From Saprospiraceae bacterium (GTDB taxonomy: Bacteria > Bacteroidota > Bacteroidia > Chitinophagales > Saprospiraceae), in assembly GCA_025055285.1 (NCBI GenBank), contig JANWXM010000013.1, forward strand, positions 40,107 to 104,106: a DNA stretch of 64,000 bases, given 5' to 3'. How positions within the stretch are numbered: position 1 is the stretch's first letter; the number at the start of each line of letters is the position of its first letter. Positions 33,724 through 43,628 of this stretch are shown in pieces. The translations under genes were made by a program, and so were the position numbers. The notes beneath the pieces were generated by a model. That model was not told where the DNA came from, made no database searches, and was given only the letters and a program-made list of their open reading frames with translations.

Positions 33724-34401
33724 ATGGCTGTAGAAACCGCTCCTGCTCCTGTTGTTGAGAAAAAGAAAGAACCTCTTTTCTCGAAAAAGAACATTCGCAC
33801 GCTGCGCGATCCGTTGGACGATAATAACCCTATCACAGTGCAAGTGTTGGGTATTTGTTCGGCGCTCGCCGTAACCGTGCAGGTTAAACCTGCGCTTATT
33901 ATGGCGCTGGGAGTAACCTTCGTTACGGCGTTCTCCAATTTAATCATCTCTTTGTTGCGCCATACCATCCCCACGCGCGTGCGCATCATCGTACAACTCA
34001 TTGTCATCGCTACGCTCGTCACCATTGTAGACCAAGTGCTTAAGGCCTACATGTTTGACGTAAGCAAGAAGCTCTCTGTTTTTGTCGGACTGATCATTAC
34101 CAACTGTATCGTTATGGGTCGTTTAGAGGCTTTTGCCTTGGCAAATAAGCCATGGCCATCTTTCTTGGATGGCATCGGCAATGGTCTAGGGTATGGCCTC
34201 ATCTTAGTAGTCGTGGCGGTAATTCGTGAACTTTTTGGATCAGGGACGTTGCTGGGATACCAAGTCGTGCCACAATGGGCCTACGACATGGGCTACGTGA
34301 ACAACGGCTTGATGATGCTGCCTCCGGCTGCTTTGTTCATCATCGGTTTGTACATCTGGGCACAGCGCAGCTGGAACAAAAAACTCGTTAACGTCTCTTA
34401 A
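33724..34401 (+). CDS. nqrD: Na+-translocating NADH:quinone reductase subunit D
   Basis: 225 residues, six membrane helices. A soluble Lys/Glu-rich N-terminus of about 20 residues is longer than in the Vibrio protein. Cys45 in GICSALAV and Cys128 in ITNCIVMGR correspond to the cysteines that, with two in NqrE, hold the intramembrane iron-sulfur centre in the characterised complex. [14 protein letters not shown] and [12 protein letters not shown] motifs are conserved. 20 nt after nqrC, 12 nt before nqrE. Confidence 0.96.
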   Translation: MAVETAPAPVVEKKKEPLFSKKNIRTLRDPLDDNNPITVQVLGICSALAVTVQVKPALIMALGVTFVTAFSNLIISLLRHTIPTRVRIIVQLIVIATLVTIVDQVLKAYMFDVSKKLSVFVGLIITNCIVMGRLEAFALANKPWPSFLDGIGNGLGYGLILVVVAVIRELFGSGTLLGYQVVPQWAYDMGYVNNGLMMLPPAALFIIGLYIWAQRSWNKKLVNVS

Positions 34402-34413
34402 TCAACGCGAACT

Positions 34414-35028
34414 ATGGAACACCTGCTTAATTTATTCATAAAGGCCATTTTCGTAGAGAACGTAATTTTTGCGTTCTTCTTAGGCATGTGCTCGTTTTTG
34501 GCTGTCTCTAAAAAAATTAAGACAGCCTTCGGCCTAGGACTGGCGGTTATCTTCGTCATGATACTGACTACGCCGCTTAATTATCTCATTTTGACGTATT
34601 TGCTCAAAGAGGGGGCTCTAGCCTGGATCCATCCAGCTTTGGCCAAAGTAGATTTGACTTTCCTATCCTTTATCTTGTTCATCTCCACCATCGCTGGTGC
34701 CGTCCAAATTGTAGAGATGGTGGTGGAAAAGTTTACGCCTGCGCTCTACAATTCTCTAGGCATATTCTTGCCACTTATTACTGTGAATTGCTCTATTTTG
34801 GGAACATCGCTGTTTATGCAAGAGCGCGAGTACAATTTTGTGGAGACGGCGGTCTTTTCATTGGGTTCCGGCATCGGTTTTTTCCTAGCGATCGTCTTAT
34901 TAGCTGCTATTCGCGAGCGCTTGAGGTATTCCAATATTCCCGCTCCACTGCAAGGACTGGGCATCGCCATGATCATTACCGGTCTGATGGGTATGGCTTT
35001 TCTAAGTTTTTCCGGTATTCAACTTTAA
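34414..35028 (+). CDS. nqrE: Na+-translocating NADH:quinone reductase subunit E
   Basis: 204 residues, six membrane helices, homologous to NqrD and arranged in inverted topology. Cys26 in GMCSFLAVS and Cys126 in TVNCSILG are the iron-ligand positions. The ends [14 protein letters not shown] and [21 protein letters not shown] are conserved. 17 nt separate it from nqrF. Confidence 0.96.
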   Translation: MEHLLNLFIKAIFVENVIFAFFLGMCSFLAVSKKIKTAFGLGLAVIFVMILTTPLNYLILTYLLKEGALAWIHPALAKVDLTFLSFILFISTIAGAVQIVEMVVEKFTPALYNSLGIFLPLITVNCSILGTSLFMQEREYNFVETAVFSLGSGIGFFLAIVLLAAIRERLRYSNIPAPLQGLGIAMIITGLMGMAFLSFSGIQL

Positions 35029-35045
35029 AAAAATAGTGCAAAAGC

Positions 35046-36296
35046 ATGCTTCCGATCCTCATTTCTAGTCTAGTGGTCTTTATTGCAGTCATTACATTTC
35101 TGACGTACTTTATTTTGACGGCTAAAGACCGCCTATTGCCGAAAGGCGAGGTAAGTATTATCATTAATGGCGACCGCGAGCATCCGCTGCGCGTTATGCC
35201 AGGCGGTAGCCTGCTATCCACTCTAGCAGCCAACAACATCTTTTTAGCCTCAGCATGTGGAGGAGGGGGTACGTGTGCAATGTGTACATGCCAAGTTTTT
35301 TCAGGCGGGGGAGAGGTCTTGCCTACAGAGACAAACCACCTCAACCGGGCTCAGGTGCGCAACCATATGCGCTTGGCTTGCCAGGTTAAGGTGCGGGAGG
35401 ACATGGAAATTGGCGTGCCTGAATCCGTCTTTGGCGTCAAAAAGTGGGAATGTGAAGTGGTTTCCAACGATAATGTTTCCACTTACATCAAGGAGTTTGT
35501 CGTAAAACTTCCCGAAGGCGAGAAGCTTAAGTTTCGGCCGGGCGACTATATCCAGATCTATGTACCTGAGACAACCATCAACTTTAAAACTGACTTGTAC
35601 AACATCCCCGAAAAATTTCGCGACGACTACGATAAGTACAAGATTTGGGATCTAAAAGCTGTTATAGACGAACCCATTTTCCGAGCGTACTCCATGGCCA
35701 ACCATCCAGCGGAGGGTAATATCATCATGCTCAACGTGCGTATTGCCACTCCGCCTTGGGATCGCGCTAAGGGAGCCTTTGCTGACGTACCTCCAGGGTT
35801 GTGCTCCTCGTATATTTTCTCGCGCAAACCCGGCGACAAGGTAACCATTAGCGGGCCGTATGGAGAGTTCCACATTAAGGATACCGAGCGGGAGATGGTG
35901 TACATCGGAGGTGGTGCAGGTATGGCGCCGCTTCGCTCGCATATCTTCCACTTGTTCCATACGTTGAAAACGAAGCGCAAGGTCTCGTACTGGTATGGCG
36001 CCCGTAGTCTGCGCGAAATCTTTTATGAAGACCATTTCCGCGCCATTGAACGCGAGTTCCCTAATTTCCGCTTCGAAATCGCCCTCTCCGAACCACTTCC
36101 CGAAGATAAGTGGACAGGCTTCACAGGCTTTATTCACCAAGTTGTTTACGAACAATACTTGAAGCATCACCCTGAGCCCGAGGAAATAGAGTATTACCTC
36201 TGTGGCCCACCGCTCATGTTGGCCGCCGTGCAAAAGATGTTAGATGAGCTCGGTGTACCGAAGGAGATGATTGCTTTTGACGATTTTGGCAGTTAG
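35046..36296 (+). CDS. nqrF: Na+-translocating NADH:quinone reductase subunit F
   Basis: 416 residues, the NADH-oxidising entry subunit. An N-terminal membrane helix (about 3-25) is followed by a ferredoxin-type [2Fe-2S] domain with Cys71, Cys77, Cys80 and Cys112, an FAD domain with RAYSMAN, and an NAD domain with [14 protein letters not shown] and [10 protein letters not shown]. It feeds electrons through the flavins of NqrB and NqrC to quinone while sodium is pumped out. Last gene of the operon; a strong terminator follows 27 nt later. Confidence 0.97.
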   Translation: MLPILISSLVVFIAVITFLTYFILTAKDRLLPKGEVSIIINGDREHPLRVMPGGSLLSTLAANNIFLASACGGGGTCAMCTCQVFSGGGEVLPTETNHLNRAQVRNHMRLACQVKVREDMEIGVPESVFGVKKWECEVVSNDNVSTYIKEFVVKLPEGEKLKFRPGDYIQIYVPETTINFKTDLYNIPEKFRDDYDKYKIWDLKAVIDEPIFRAYSMANHPAEGNIIMLNVRIATPPWDRAKGAFADVPPGLCSSYIFSRKPGDKVTISGPYGEFHIKDTEREMVYIGGGAGMAPLRSHIFHLFHTLKTKRKVSYWYGARSLREIFYEDHFRAIEREFPNFRFEIALSEPLPEDKWTGFTGFIHQVVYEQYLKHHPEPEEIEYYLCGPPLMLAAVQKMLDELGVPKEMIAFDDFGS

Positions 36297-36322
36297 CCGC
36301 CGATAGATGTCGAGCGACCGTG

Positions 36323-36360
36323 CAGGGCAGTGCAGAGCGAAGATTCTCTGTGCTGCCCTG
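36323..36360 (+). terminator. Terminator of the nqr operon
   Basis: The arms 36323-36337 and 36346-36360 form a 15-bp stem with an 8-nt loop, fully paired in RNA with two G-U wobbles. The 3' side continues TATCTTTTC, a moderately U-rich tail. It begins 27 nt after the nqrF stop and separates the operon from the convergent esterase gene. Confidence 0.8.
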
Positions 36361-36408
36361 TATCTTTTCAGAACTATCGACACAAGCTGGCATCCTTTGA
36401 AGCCTCAG

Positions 36409-37515
36409 TTACTGTTCGAAAAATAGCCATTGGACGGCTTTAGGAAATTCCTGTCCCCATCGAGCTTCGTTGTGTTGACCTTCAGGGTCGATTTCTAGGC
36501 GAGTACAGTTGCGTTTAGGGCAGCGTTCAATGAGCACTTGGGTAAGGTGCTTGGCGTTTTCCACCATACCCGCTCCCTCTTTTCCGCCTGCGAAGAGATA
36601 AATGCGCGTATGTGGCAGGGCAGCGAAGTCCAGTTGTTCGCGGTAAATGTTTGGCGCAGCCCAAAGAGAAGGAGAGAAGATGAGGAATTTGGAGTAGATG
36701 AGCGGAAAAAGAATGCCAGCGTAGATGCTGATCAAGCCGCCCATGCTACTGCCGCCGATGCCCGTGTATTGTCGGTCGGGTAGTGTTCGATAATTTTTAT
36801 CGATGTATGGTTTAAGCGTTTCGGCTAAGAAGCGCGCATATTCTTTGCCCAACCCCTCGCCCCATTTTGATGTGTCGTAGGGCATAAATTCCTTTATGCG
36901 TTCGTGGCCGCCGTGGTCAATAGCAACGACAATAAGGTCGCCCTTCCCGCGTTGGGCTAAAGCAGCCAAATGCTTGTCCACGCCCCACGTTCCGAACGGC
37001 GCATCCTCTTCGAAAAGATTTTGTCCGTCTTGTAAGTAAAGAACAGGGTAGCGTTTGTTACTAGTATGGTAATCCCACGGCAGGAGCACAGAAATGCGTC
37101 GGCGACGGCGCAATTGAGGTAAGTGGAATCGCCTAGAAATGACTTGGATGTCAGGGTAGTACTTTGGGTCATACCAAGTGGCGTGTCGTTTCCACTGGGG
37201 GACTAGATCTACTACTTTGCCCGTCACTACTTCTAGAATGCGGTTCATACGAGGTAAGCCTTCTTCACTCAGTTCTTCGCCATCCCAACCACCCTTGACG
37301 TACTTATACTCGAAGCGCTCGCCGCCGAGGTCGGGAATTTCGTGAAACGTATAGCGATAATAACCTTCCTTAACACGCATCATACGATAACGTTCATCGC
37401 GCACGGTCCAATCGTTGAAATTGCCTGTAATGAATACGGGGCGGTCGTCGTCGACAGGTGTAATTAGCTCAAGCGTAAGCATACGATACGGGCTATGAGC
37501 AAGTTTTGGAAACAA
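36409..37515 (-). CDS. Esterase D-like alpha/beta hydrolase with N-terminal CBM48/E-set-like domain
   Basis: 368 residues. The first 100 or so look like a glycogen-binding/E-set domain (VFITGNFNDWTV and FEYKYVKGGWDGEELSEEG). The rest is an esterase-D/enterochelin-esterase fold: RISVLLPWDYHT, YPVLYLQDGQNLF, nucleophile elbow GGSSMGG, and a C-terminal GQHNEARWG with the likely catalytic His. No obvious signal peptide. The substrate is unknown; related proteins act on acylated sugars or siderophore esters. An alternative start is Met12. It is convergent with nqrF. Confidence 0.82.
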   Translation of the reverse strand: MFPKLAHSPYRMLTLELITPVDDDRPVFITGNFNDWTVRDERYRMMRVKEGYYRYTFHEIPDLGGERFEYKYVKGGWDGEELSEEGLPRMNRILEVVTGKVVDLVPQWKRHATWYDPKYYPDIQVISRRFHLPQLRRRRRISVLLPWDYHTSNKRYPVLYLQDGQNLFEEDAPFGTWGVDKHLAALAQRGKGDLIVVAIDHGGHERIKEFMPYDTSKWGEGLGKEYARFLAETLKPYIDKNYRTLPDRQYTGIGGSSMGGLISIYAGILFPLIYSKFLIFSPSLWAAPNIYREQLDFAALPHTRIYLFAGGKEGAGMVENAKHLTQVLIERCPKRNCTRLEIDPEGQHNEARWGQEFPKAVQWLFFEQ

Positions 37516-37668
37516 CGGAAAGGAAAAGTTGAGCGCGCTTTTTTATTTCTTCTCTTCCAGGTGGCCTCCAACCCGAATACTTCCCTTTGGCTGCGACATC
37601 TTTTGAATAGACCAACGGGTGTTTCTCTTGGAAAAAGCGGCGAAAGGTAGAGAGACGCTATGGTAAAG

Positions 37669-39831
37669 TCATCGGAGGTTTTCGACGAAGAAACGCTCAA
37701 TTTTCTCAAATAAGTGGACGCGATCGCGCCCGAGGATGTTATGTCCGTGTTCGGGGTAGATGAAAAAGTCTATGGGTTTGTTTTTGCGCACGCATTCGCG
37801 CACATAGCGCAAAGCATGTTGGAGCAGTACAACGTCGTCCGAAGAGCCATGGATGATGAGCAGTCGGCCCTTTAAGTTCTCGATGTAATTAAACAAACTG
37901 CTGCGTTCGTAGCCCTCTGGATTTTCCTGAGGGGTATCCATGTAGCGCTCGGTATACATAACCTCGTACATACGCCAATCGAGTACGGGCCCTCCGGCGA
38001 TACCGCAACGAAATGCCTCAGCAGCTTCCGGACGCGTCATGAGGGAGGTAGCCATGAAGCCACCGTAGCTCCAACCATAAACGCCCATGCGCGTTGTATC
38101 CACAAAGGGCAAGCTCTTTAAGTAGCGCACACCGGCGAGTTGGTCTTCTATTTCTACGTCGCCTAGGCGGCGAAAGATAGCGCTTTCAAAACTGTAACCG
38201 CGATTGGCCGAGCCGCGCCCATCGAGAGTAAACACGAGAAAACCTTCCTGCGCCAAGCGATGCATCCACAGCTCTGCGCCATAAAGCCAGGAGTTGGTGA
38301 CGAGTTGCACGTGAGGGCCATTGTAGACATACACTACGCTAGGGTAGCGTTTCAATGAGTCGAAAGTTGGCGGCAAAATAAGGCGCCCGTTGAGGGTAAA
38401 GCCGTCTGTCGATTTCAAAGTGACCAATCGCGTCTGACCGATGAGATAGTCTGCCAATGGGTTGGGAGCCTCGAAGAGAAGGCGCACGGTAGGCCTCTCC
38501 CTCTTTAGAGAGACCAATCGGATAAGGCGGGGCGTTTGCGCTGAAGTAAACACATCTAGAGCCCACTCACCAGAGGAGTTGACCAGCACCTGATGAATAC
38601 CAGCTTCATTTGGGCCAATAGCTTCTTTCTCGTTGTCTGTGTAAAGATCGCTTGCCCAATTGTAGCGGTTTAGGCCGCTTTCGTCGGCTGTTTGATAAAA
38701 ACAGCGCGTTCCGTCGGCCGAAAAGCCGAGAAACTGAGTTACGGGCGTGGGTCCAATACTCACCTGGCGGAGGAGTTTGCCCGACAGATCATAGAGATAG
38801 AGGTGGTTGAAGCCGTCGCGCTCACTTTGCCAGATAAAATCGGTGTTGGAGCCAGGCACAAATTGAGGCGGGTTTTCTGGCTCTACCCATTTATCGTGCG
38901 TTTCTTCAAAAATCGTGCGCACGAATTTGCCTGTGGCCACCTCATAAAGATTGAGCCATAAGTGGTTTTGTGCTCGATTAACAATTGCAATAATAACGTA
39001 GCGCTCGTCGGGCGTCCAGGCCACATTAGTCAGGTATTGGTCAGAGGGCCCTGCGGTATTTAAATACCATTTTCGCCCACTTTGAGTGTCGTAAATACCT
39101 ACATTCACTTGGTGGCTGGTGGCTCCTGCATACGGATAGCGAATATAGCGTACCTGAGCCGGCATGGAGTCAAGCACATAAATCGGATATCGCGTCACCA
39201 TGCGCTCGTCCATGCGATAGAAGGCTAAATAACGACCAGATGGACTCCAGAAAGTACCTTTGCGGATGCCAAACTCTTCGCGATGAACGCTTTTTCCGTA
39301 GACGATACCGTCTGCTTCACTTTGAGCAACGCCTAATTCTTTACCTCCAATGCTAATCCAGAGGCCGTCCCTGTAAGTGTAAGCTACCCATAAGGTCTTA
39401 GGATGAACATCTACGTTTTCCGCCTCCTTAGAAAACCAGGTCTTTAGGCTCAGTTTACCTTCGGCAATGTTGAAAATAAATACGTTGCCGGACTCACGGA
39501 ACCATAAGCGGTGTTGGTCTAACCACGTGCAGTTAGGGAGTGTTGAGAGCTGTCGCTCGCCTTGGCGGACCAATTCTGCGTTTAAGGCAGGCAAAATGTC
39601 GAAAGTATCAGCCGTCAAATCGATGGCATTTACGCGCACTAGCCGGTCGTTATCTGCATAGGCAAATTGCTCTGTGCCAGGTATCCACTGAAGCTGGCGC
39701 AGCGAAGCAGGTGCAAGTGTCGTTCGCCCGCGCAAGACAGCTTCTGCCATGCTCAACGTTTTCAACTGGGCCCATAAACCGTCGGATAGTAAAGCACACA
39801 ATACAGCAATAGTCAGGAATTGCTTTTTCAT
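37669..39831 (-). CDS. Dipeptidyl-peptidase IV-type S9 serine peptidase
   Basis: 720 residues. A signal peptide (MKKQFLTIAVLCALLSDGLWA) sends it to the periplasm. The N-terminal DPP-IV beta-propeller spans about 60-460 (for example FWSPSGRYLAFYRMDE), and the C-terminal prolyl-oligopeptidase domain has GWSYGG (Ser588), GSSDDVV (Asp 665/666) and EHGHN (His695). It should release dipeptides, preferring Pro or Ala at position two; the propeller EE motif is not unambiguous by eye. Length is normal. A TACTTTTG box lies about 30 nt upstream. Confidence 0.93.
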   Translation of the reverse strand: MKKQFLTIAVLCALLSDGLWAQLKTLSMAEAVLRGRTTLAPASLRQLQWIPGTEQFAYADNDRLVRVNAIDLTADTFDILPALNAELVRQGERQLSTLPNCTWLDQHRLWFRESGNVFIFNIAEGKLSLKTWFSKEAENVDVHPKTLWVAYTYRDGLWISIGGKELGVAQSEADGIVYGKSVHREEFGIRKGTFWSPSGRYLAFYRMDERMVTRYPIYVLDSMPAQVRYIRYPYAGATSHQVNVGIYDTQSGRKWYLNTAGPSDQYLTNVAWTPDERYVIIAIVNRAQNHLWLNLYEVATGKFVRTIFEETHDKWVEPENPPQFVPGSNTDFIWQSERDGFNHLYLYDLSGKLLRQVSIGPTPVTQFLGFSADGTRCFYQTADESGLNRYNWASDLYTDNEKEAIGPNEAGIHQVLVNSSGEWALDVFTSAQTPRLIRLVSLKRERPTVRLLFEAPNPLADYLIGQTRLVTLKSTDGFTLNGRLILPPTFDSLKRYPSVVYVYNGPHVQLVTNSWLYGAELWMHRLAQEGFLVFTLDGRGSANRGYSFESAIFRRLGDVEIEDQLAGVRYLKSLPFVDTTRMGVYGWSYGGFMATSLMTRPEAAEAFRCGIAGGPVLDWRMYEVMYTERYMDTPQENPEGYERSSLFNYIENLKGRLLIIHGSSDDVVLLQHALRYVRECVRKNKPIDFFIYPEHGHNILGRDRVHLFEKIERFFVENLR

Positions 39832-39861
39832 AGAGCGACAACAAAAGTGCTTAAACTACGA

Positions 39862-39869
39862 CAAAAGTA
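39862..39869 (-). promoter_or_regulatory. Candidate -7 box TACTTTTG for the S9 peptidase gene
   Basis: TACTTTTG on the minus strand, 31 nt before the ATG at 39831; exact match to TAnnTTTG. The predicted leader is about 20 nt. Confidence 0.45.
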
Positions 39870-39892
39870 GGCCAGTAGTGCAGAGAGTGATG

Positions 39893-41206
39893 CTACTTTC
39901 GACCCAGAAACTGTAAAAGTTGTAAACGCACCATTTCAGCGCGTTGAAGCAGAGTGCTTTCTGCCGAGGAGTTTCGCTTCCGAGCGGCTAGGAGGAAAGC
40001 GCGTTCTAAGTGCAGCGCCTCCAAACACCGCTCAACAAATAGGCCAAGAAAAGTCAGGGCAGCCATACTGACGAGTGCTTCTGCAGCATGAAGGCCTGCT
40101 TGTCGCAACCCCCAAAACACAGCCCAGCCATAAAGAGGAAATACCATCACTCCCGTCCCTATCATGACGGTTGCCGAGTATCCGATGTAAAGCTTAAGGA
40201 GTCGATTCGTCCAAAAGGGGATAAAACAGGGTAAGAACCAGAAGGCATAGCCTAGAGCAAAAAGCGGAAAACCTAGCAGAAGTTGCATTTGGCGCTGAAG
40301 TCGTCTTGCGCGTTGGCGCGGGCTAAAAACTGCGTCAGGCAAGTTAAGTTGTTTCAAGACTTGGCAATACTCCAACGTTTGGCGCACTGCTGTGGCATCG
40401 CGTAGCGAGGTTCGAACGAGTCGTTGCGAACGTTCGAACGCCTGATGTTGCGGTAAAGGATAATCGTTTTGGAGCATTTCTTCCCACATAGAGAGGACTT
40501 GCTCGCCAGTCTCGTCACCAGCGTGTATGCTCAATTGTTTAAGCTGGGCCTCAAAATACAGCGTCAATCTTCTGATGGCCTCCTTAGGGCGACTTTCCCA
40601 ATAGGTGCGCCACTCAGCTATAAAGATGGGCTGCCCAGCGCAAATGACTACCTCGCTGCGAAAGCGATGTGGTGCAGAGTAGGACAGGCCAATCGGGATG
40701 ACCTTTAGGCCCAACTGCCAGCCATGGCGCGCCTCTGCTTCTAAGGCAATGCGCGCCGCGCCCGTTTTCAGCGGACGCACGAAGCGATTCATCCAACTTG
40801 TACCCTCAGGAGCAATGAACAGCACACCACCGCGCTCTAAGTGTCGAAAAGAAGCTTCAAAAGCCGAGCGATTATCGCGTGCCTCACCCGGGCGAGCGTC
40901 CTCGGCGCGCATCACAGGAATGCAAAACAGGCGCCGAAGCAGCCAATTGCTCACAGGGTGACGGAATAAGCCATAATTGGCTAAAAAGTACATCTCTTGA
41001 CAAATCGCTAATCCTGGATTCAATACGTCCATAAAGGTACTTGGATGATTCACCAGCACAATGGCTGGTCCGTCGAAGCGCAGATGCTCTCTACCTAAAA
41101 CGAGGCGTCTGCGATAGAATATGCGCACACTTATCCAGGCGATCCCGCGTATGGTCGCGTAAATCAAACGCGGCAGCAGAGGTATTGGCGCATTCTTGCA
41201 GGGCAT
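39893..41206 (-). CDS. PlsC-type 1-acylglycerol-3-phosphate acyltransferase with C-terminal membrane region
   Basis: 437 residues. The acyltransferase domain is N-terminal: VLVNHPSTFMD gives the catalytic His and Asp with five residues between them, the spacing I know from Bacteroidota homologues rather than the classic four. FIAPEGTSW matches the glycerol-3-phosphate binding EGT motif, and PIGLSY also fits. From about residue 300 there are three to four membrane helices (PLFALGYAFWFLPCFIPFW and on). It likely acylates lysophosphatidate or a related lipid at the inner membrane. Confidence 0.82.
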   Translation of the reverse strand: MPCKNAPIPLLPRLIYATIRGIAWISVRIFYRRRLVLGREHLRFDGPAIVLVNHPSTFMDVLNPGLAICQEMYFLANYGLFRHPVSNWLLRRLFCIPVMRAEDARPGEARDNRSAFEASFRHLERGGVLFIAPEGTSWMNRFVRPLKTGAARIALEAEARHGWQLGLKVIPIGLSYSAPHRFRSEVVICAGQPIFIAEWRTYWESRPKEAIRRLTLYFEAQLKQLSIHAGDETGEQVLSMWEEMLQNDYPLPQHQAFERSQRLVRTSLRDATAVRQTLEYCQVLKQLNLPDAVFSPRQRARRLQRQMQLLLGFPLFALGYAFWFLPCFIPFWTNRLLKLYIGYSATVMIGTGVMVFPLYGWAVFWGLRQAGLHAAEALVSMAALTFLGLFVERCLEALHLERAFLLAARKRNSSAESTLLQRAEMVRLQLLQFLGRK

Positions 41207-41663
41207 ACGCTCAATTTTGCCACAAAGAGATAGCCGTAATCGATATTAATATTATTTTCCTAAATTTTTCAGGCGGTCGGCTCGACAAAAGAATAGACTC
41301 CTCCTCTTCAATGACCAAGTAAATTAGACCGGCCATTTGCTCTCGCATTTCTCTACAAAAGCCAAACAAGGAAAAAGCCGAAGAACTTTTTAGGAAGGCA
41401 GAGACTCTCGCCGGTTTTTCGAGGCGCGGGCCAATCGTAAATTATTCGAAGAGTGAAGCACTTTGAACTTATTACAAATGTTCGGCCCTCGAAGGGTAGG
41501 GCATTGCCTTAGCGCTAAATTTTTCAGAGGCTAGTAAGTCCCTCAAAATCAGTTTTCCTGTTGTAGCGAGGGGAGACGGCCAGAGGAACTCTTTCCATTC
41601 ACTGGAAAAAATAGCACGTATTTTGCTGTTGCGAATACGTTCCCTCATAAAATGTAACGTATT
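41207..41663. other. Intergenic region upstream of the PorP fusion gene
   Basis: 457 nt between divergent genes. No convincing coding frame, tRNA or exact TAnnTTTG box was found; a near match (TATTTTG, one base short) lies about 50 nt before the downstream ATG. The length would allow a complex promoter or a small RNA, but nothing specific is seen. Confidence 0.4.
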
Positions 41664-43628
41664 ATGCGTTCTGTTTGGTTACTCCCCCTCGTTGGCTGGC
41701 TACTGTTTGAGAATACACTGATGGGCCAGCAAATGCCTTATTTGAACCAATATGCTTGGATGCCCTCTTTGTTCAATCCGGCGGCTCAGGGCCAGGATGG
41801 CCAAGGGCAAATTGCAGCGATATATCGCCTACAATTTCAACAGCTAGCTGCTGATGTTCGGCCCAATACCTATTTGCTTCAAGTGGACTTATCCAACTTA
41901 ATGCCAGAACGCATCGGAATAGCTCTTCAGGCGAGCACCGACAAGGCGCATTTGCTTCGACAGAGCCAGATGAGTGGCTTTTTCACCTATAGGCTGATGT
42001 CGTCCGCAGTGTGGCAAGTAGCATTAGGCGTAGGTATTGCAGCGCGCTCATATCGTTATAATCTGAACGCTAATCAATTAAGCGATCCTGCGGATGTTAA
42101 TTTATTTCAGGGCTCCATTCACCGAATCCGCTTTGACGGCGGGCCAGGGCTTCGAATCGAGCACAAAGTAAGGGGCAATTCTCGGCTAGCACTGGATGCT
42201 GCAGCTACTCAGTTATTCACCAGCGAATTAGAATTGGCCACCGACGGTAACGAGGCGATATACTACCGACCGATTCCTCATGTGTGGGCAAACCTCCGAT
42301 ATCGATTTCAGCAGCGCTCTTGGGCAATGGAGCCGGCGTTGATGGCCTGCTGGGTTCGTGGAAGTATGAGAGGAGCCTTTGATTTGAACCTGAATGCCTT
42401 TTTTCTGCCTGGTGACCGTTTCATGATAGGTGCGGGCTTGCGCTCGGATGCTAGCAGTGCGCGCATGCAAATGGGTCTGTCGTTTCTCTCGGCCTTTCGG
42501 CTGATAGCCTGCGCAGAACTCCATCAGACATTAGGAACGACTTATGAGGTAGGTCTCAATGTTGCTTTGGCTCGGCCCGAGGCTCGCTTGCCTCGTCCGG
42601 AGGCGTCCCTTTCACTAGTATTGGCAAATCCCTTACGCGACGAACGCGAGGCTGTACAGGTGTTGACTCAGGCATTCGAAGTGTCTGCAAATTTCCTCCG
42701 TCAATGCCAAGAAAGTTTGGAGGTCATCCTTCGGCAAGCAGAGGAAAATCCCTCCTTTAGCAAGCAAGCTGTGGTGGCAGACTCTTGCATGTGGCTGCTG
42801 GCGCGAAGCGAGGCCGAACTCCAACAAATACGCCAGACACTTTCGAGCCTCGCTCTTAAAAGACAACAGGCTCAGGGCGAGGTGCGCAAAATGGGGGAGG
42901 AAGGAAAGGGTATCTCGGAAGAAACCCGCGCAGTTTTGCGCGAAATTGAAGAGCAGGAGTCTCTGTTGAATAGCCAAGCAGAGACATTCAACGAACGTCA
43001 CCAGCGTCTCGTCGAGCGTTGTGCTGCTGTGCGGCCGCAACGCAACGAAGCGGCTTGTATCCGCATTGGCGATGGAGAGTGCGTGCAAACTTTGCTCAAC
43101 TATGCCTTGCGCCAAACACCTGGACTTCCAGCAGGCATGTATCCTGTTCGTACCTTCGCTTTTCCAGGTGCTGCCGCTATAACTTACCATTTTCCAGACG
43201 ACGATGAAAACTACGCCCTCACTTCGGCAGAACTCGCTCTAGCACAGCACATCGCTCAGCAAGTCCAGCGCATGCAAACGCAAGGGCTAACGCTAGAGAA
43301 CATCACCCTGGTGACCGAACTCCAAGAGGACCGCAGTACTTTGACGTACGAACCCGGAATCGTCTACGATGGCTCTTTGGGAAAAGAGTCTCTTACCTAT
43401 TCGCTAGTAGATAACGAGACCGCCGCTGTACTTACGCAAGTCCTCTCTTTATTGCCCGATGCGGCACTAAACTTGGAAACACTGGCTGCTCTAAAGCTAG
43501 TTGCCTGGAGAAATTTCCTACTTCAACAAGGAATTCCCTCAGGGCGCATCTTCTTGCAAGTGCGTTATAACCACGCGGAAAATACTTATCGTCAAGAGAC
43601 AAAAATTGTAATTAAGCTTCGCTCTTGA
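41664..43628 (+). CDS. PorP/SprF-family outer-membrane protein fused to coiled coil and OmpA-like C-terminal domain
   Basis: 654 residues. A signal peptide ends near GQQ (22). Residues about 23-305 are a PorP/SprF barrel: QMPYLNQYAWMPSLFNPAAQG is the family's opening motif. PorP/SprF proteins belong to type IX secretion and gliding machines. Residues about 320-460 are helical and Glu/Gln-rich, a probable coiled coil. Residues about 500-654 have an OmpA-like layout (AITYHFPDDDE..., then LAALKLVAWRNFLLQQGIPSGRI), although the peptidoglycan-binding NxxLSxxRA signature is degenerate. Ordinary PorP proteins stop near 300 residues, so this is a fusion. The 3' end overlaps the convergent gene by 17 nt. 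Confidence 0.75.
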   Translation: MRSVWLLPLVGWLLFENTLMGQQMPYLNQYAWMPSLFNPAAQGQDGQGQIAAIYRLQFQQLAADVRPNTYLLQVDLSNLMPERIGIALQASTDKAHLLRQSQMSGFFTYRLMSSAVWQVALGVGIAARSYRYNLNANQLSDPADVNLFQGSIHRIRFDGGPGLRIEHKVRGNSRLALDAAATQLFTSELELATDGNEAIYYRPIPHVWANLRYRFQQRSWAMEPALMACWVRGSMRGAFDLNLNAFFLPGDRFMIGAGLRSDASSARMQMGLSFLSAFRLIACAELHQTLGTTYEVGLNVALARPEARLPRPEASLSLVLANPLRDEREAVQVLTQAFEVSANFLRQCQESLEVILRQAEENPSFSKQAVVADSCMWLLARSEAELQQIRQTLSSLALKRQQAQGEVRKMGEEGKGISEETRAVLREIEEQESLLNSQAETFNERHQRLVERCAAVRPQRNEAACIRIGDGECVQTLLNYALRQTPGLPAGMYPVRTFAFPGAAAITYHFPDDDENYALTSAELALAQHIAQQVQRMQTQGLTLENITLVTELQEDRSTLTYEPGIVYDGSLGKESLTYSLVDNETAAVLTQVLSLLPDAALNLETLAALKLVAWRNFLLQQGIPSGRIFLQVRYNHAENTYRQETKIVIKLRS

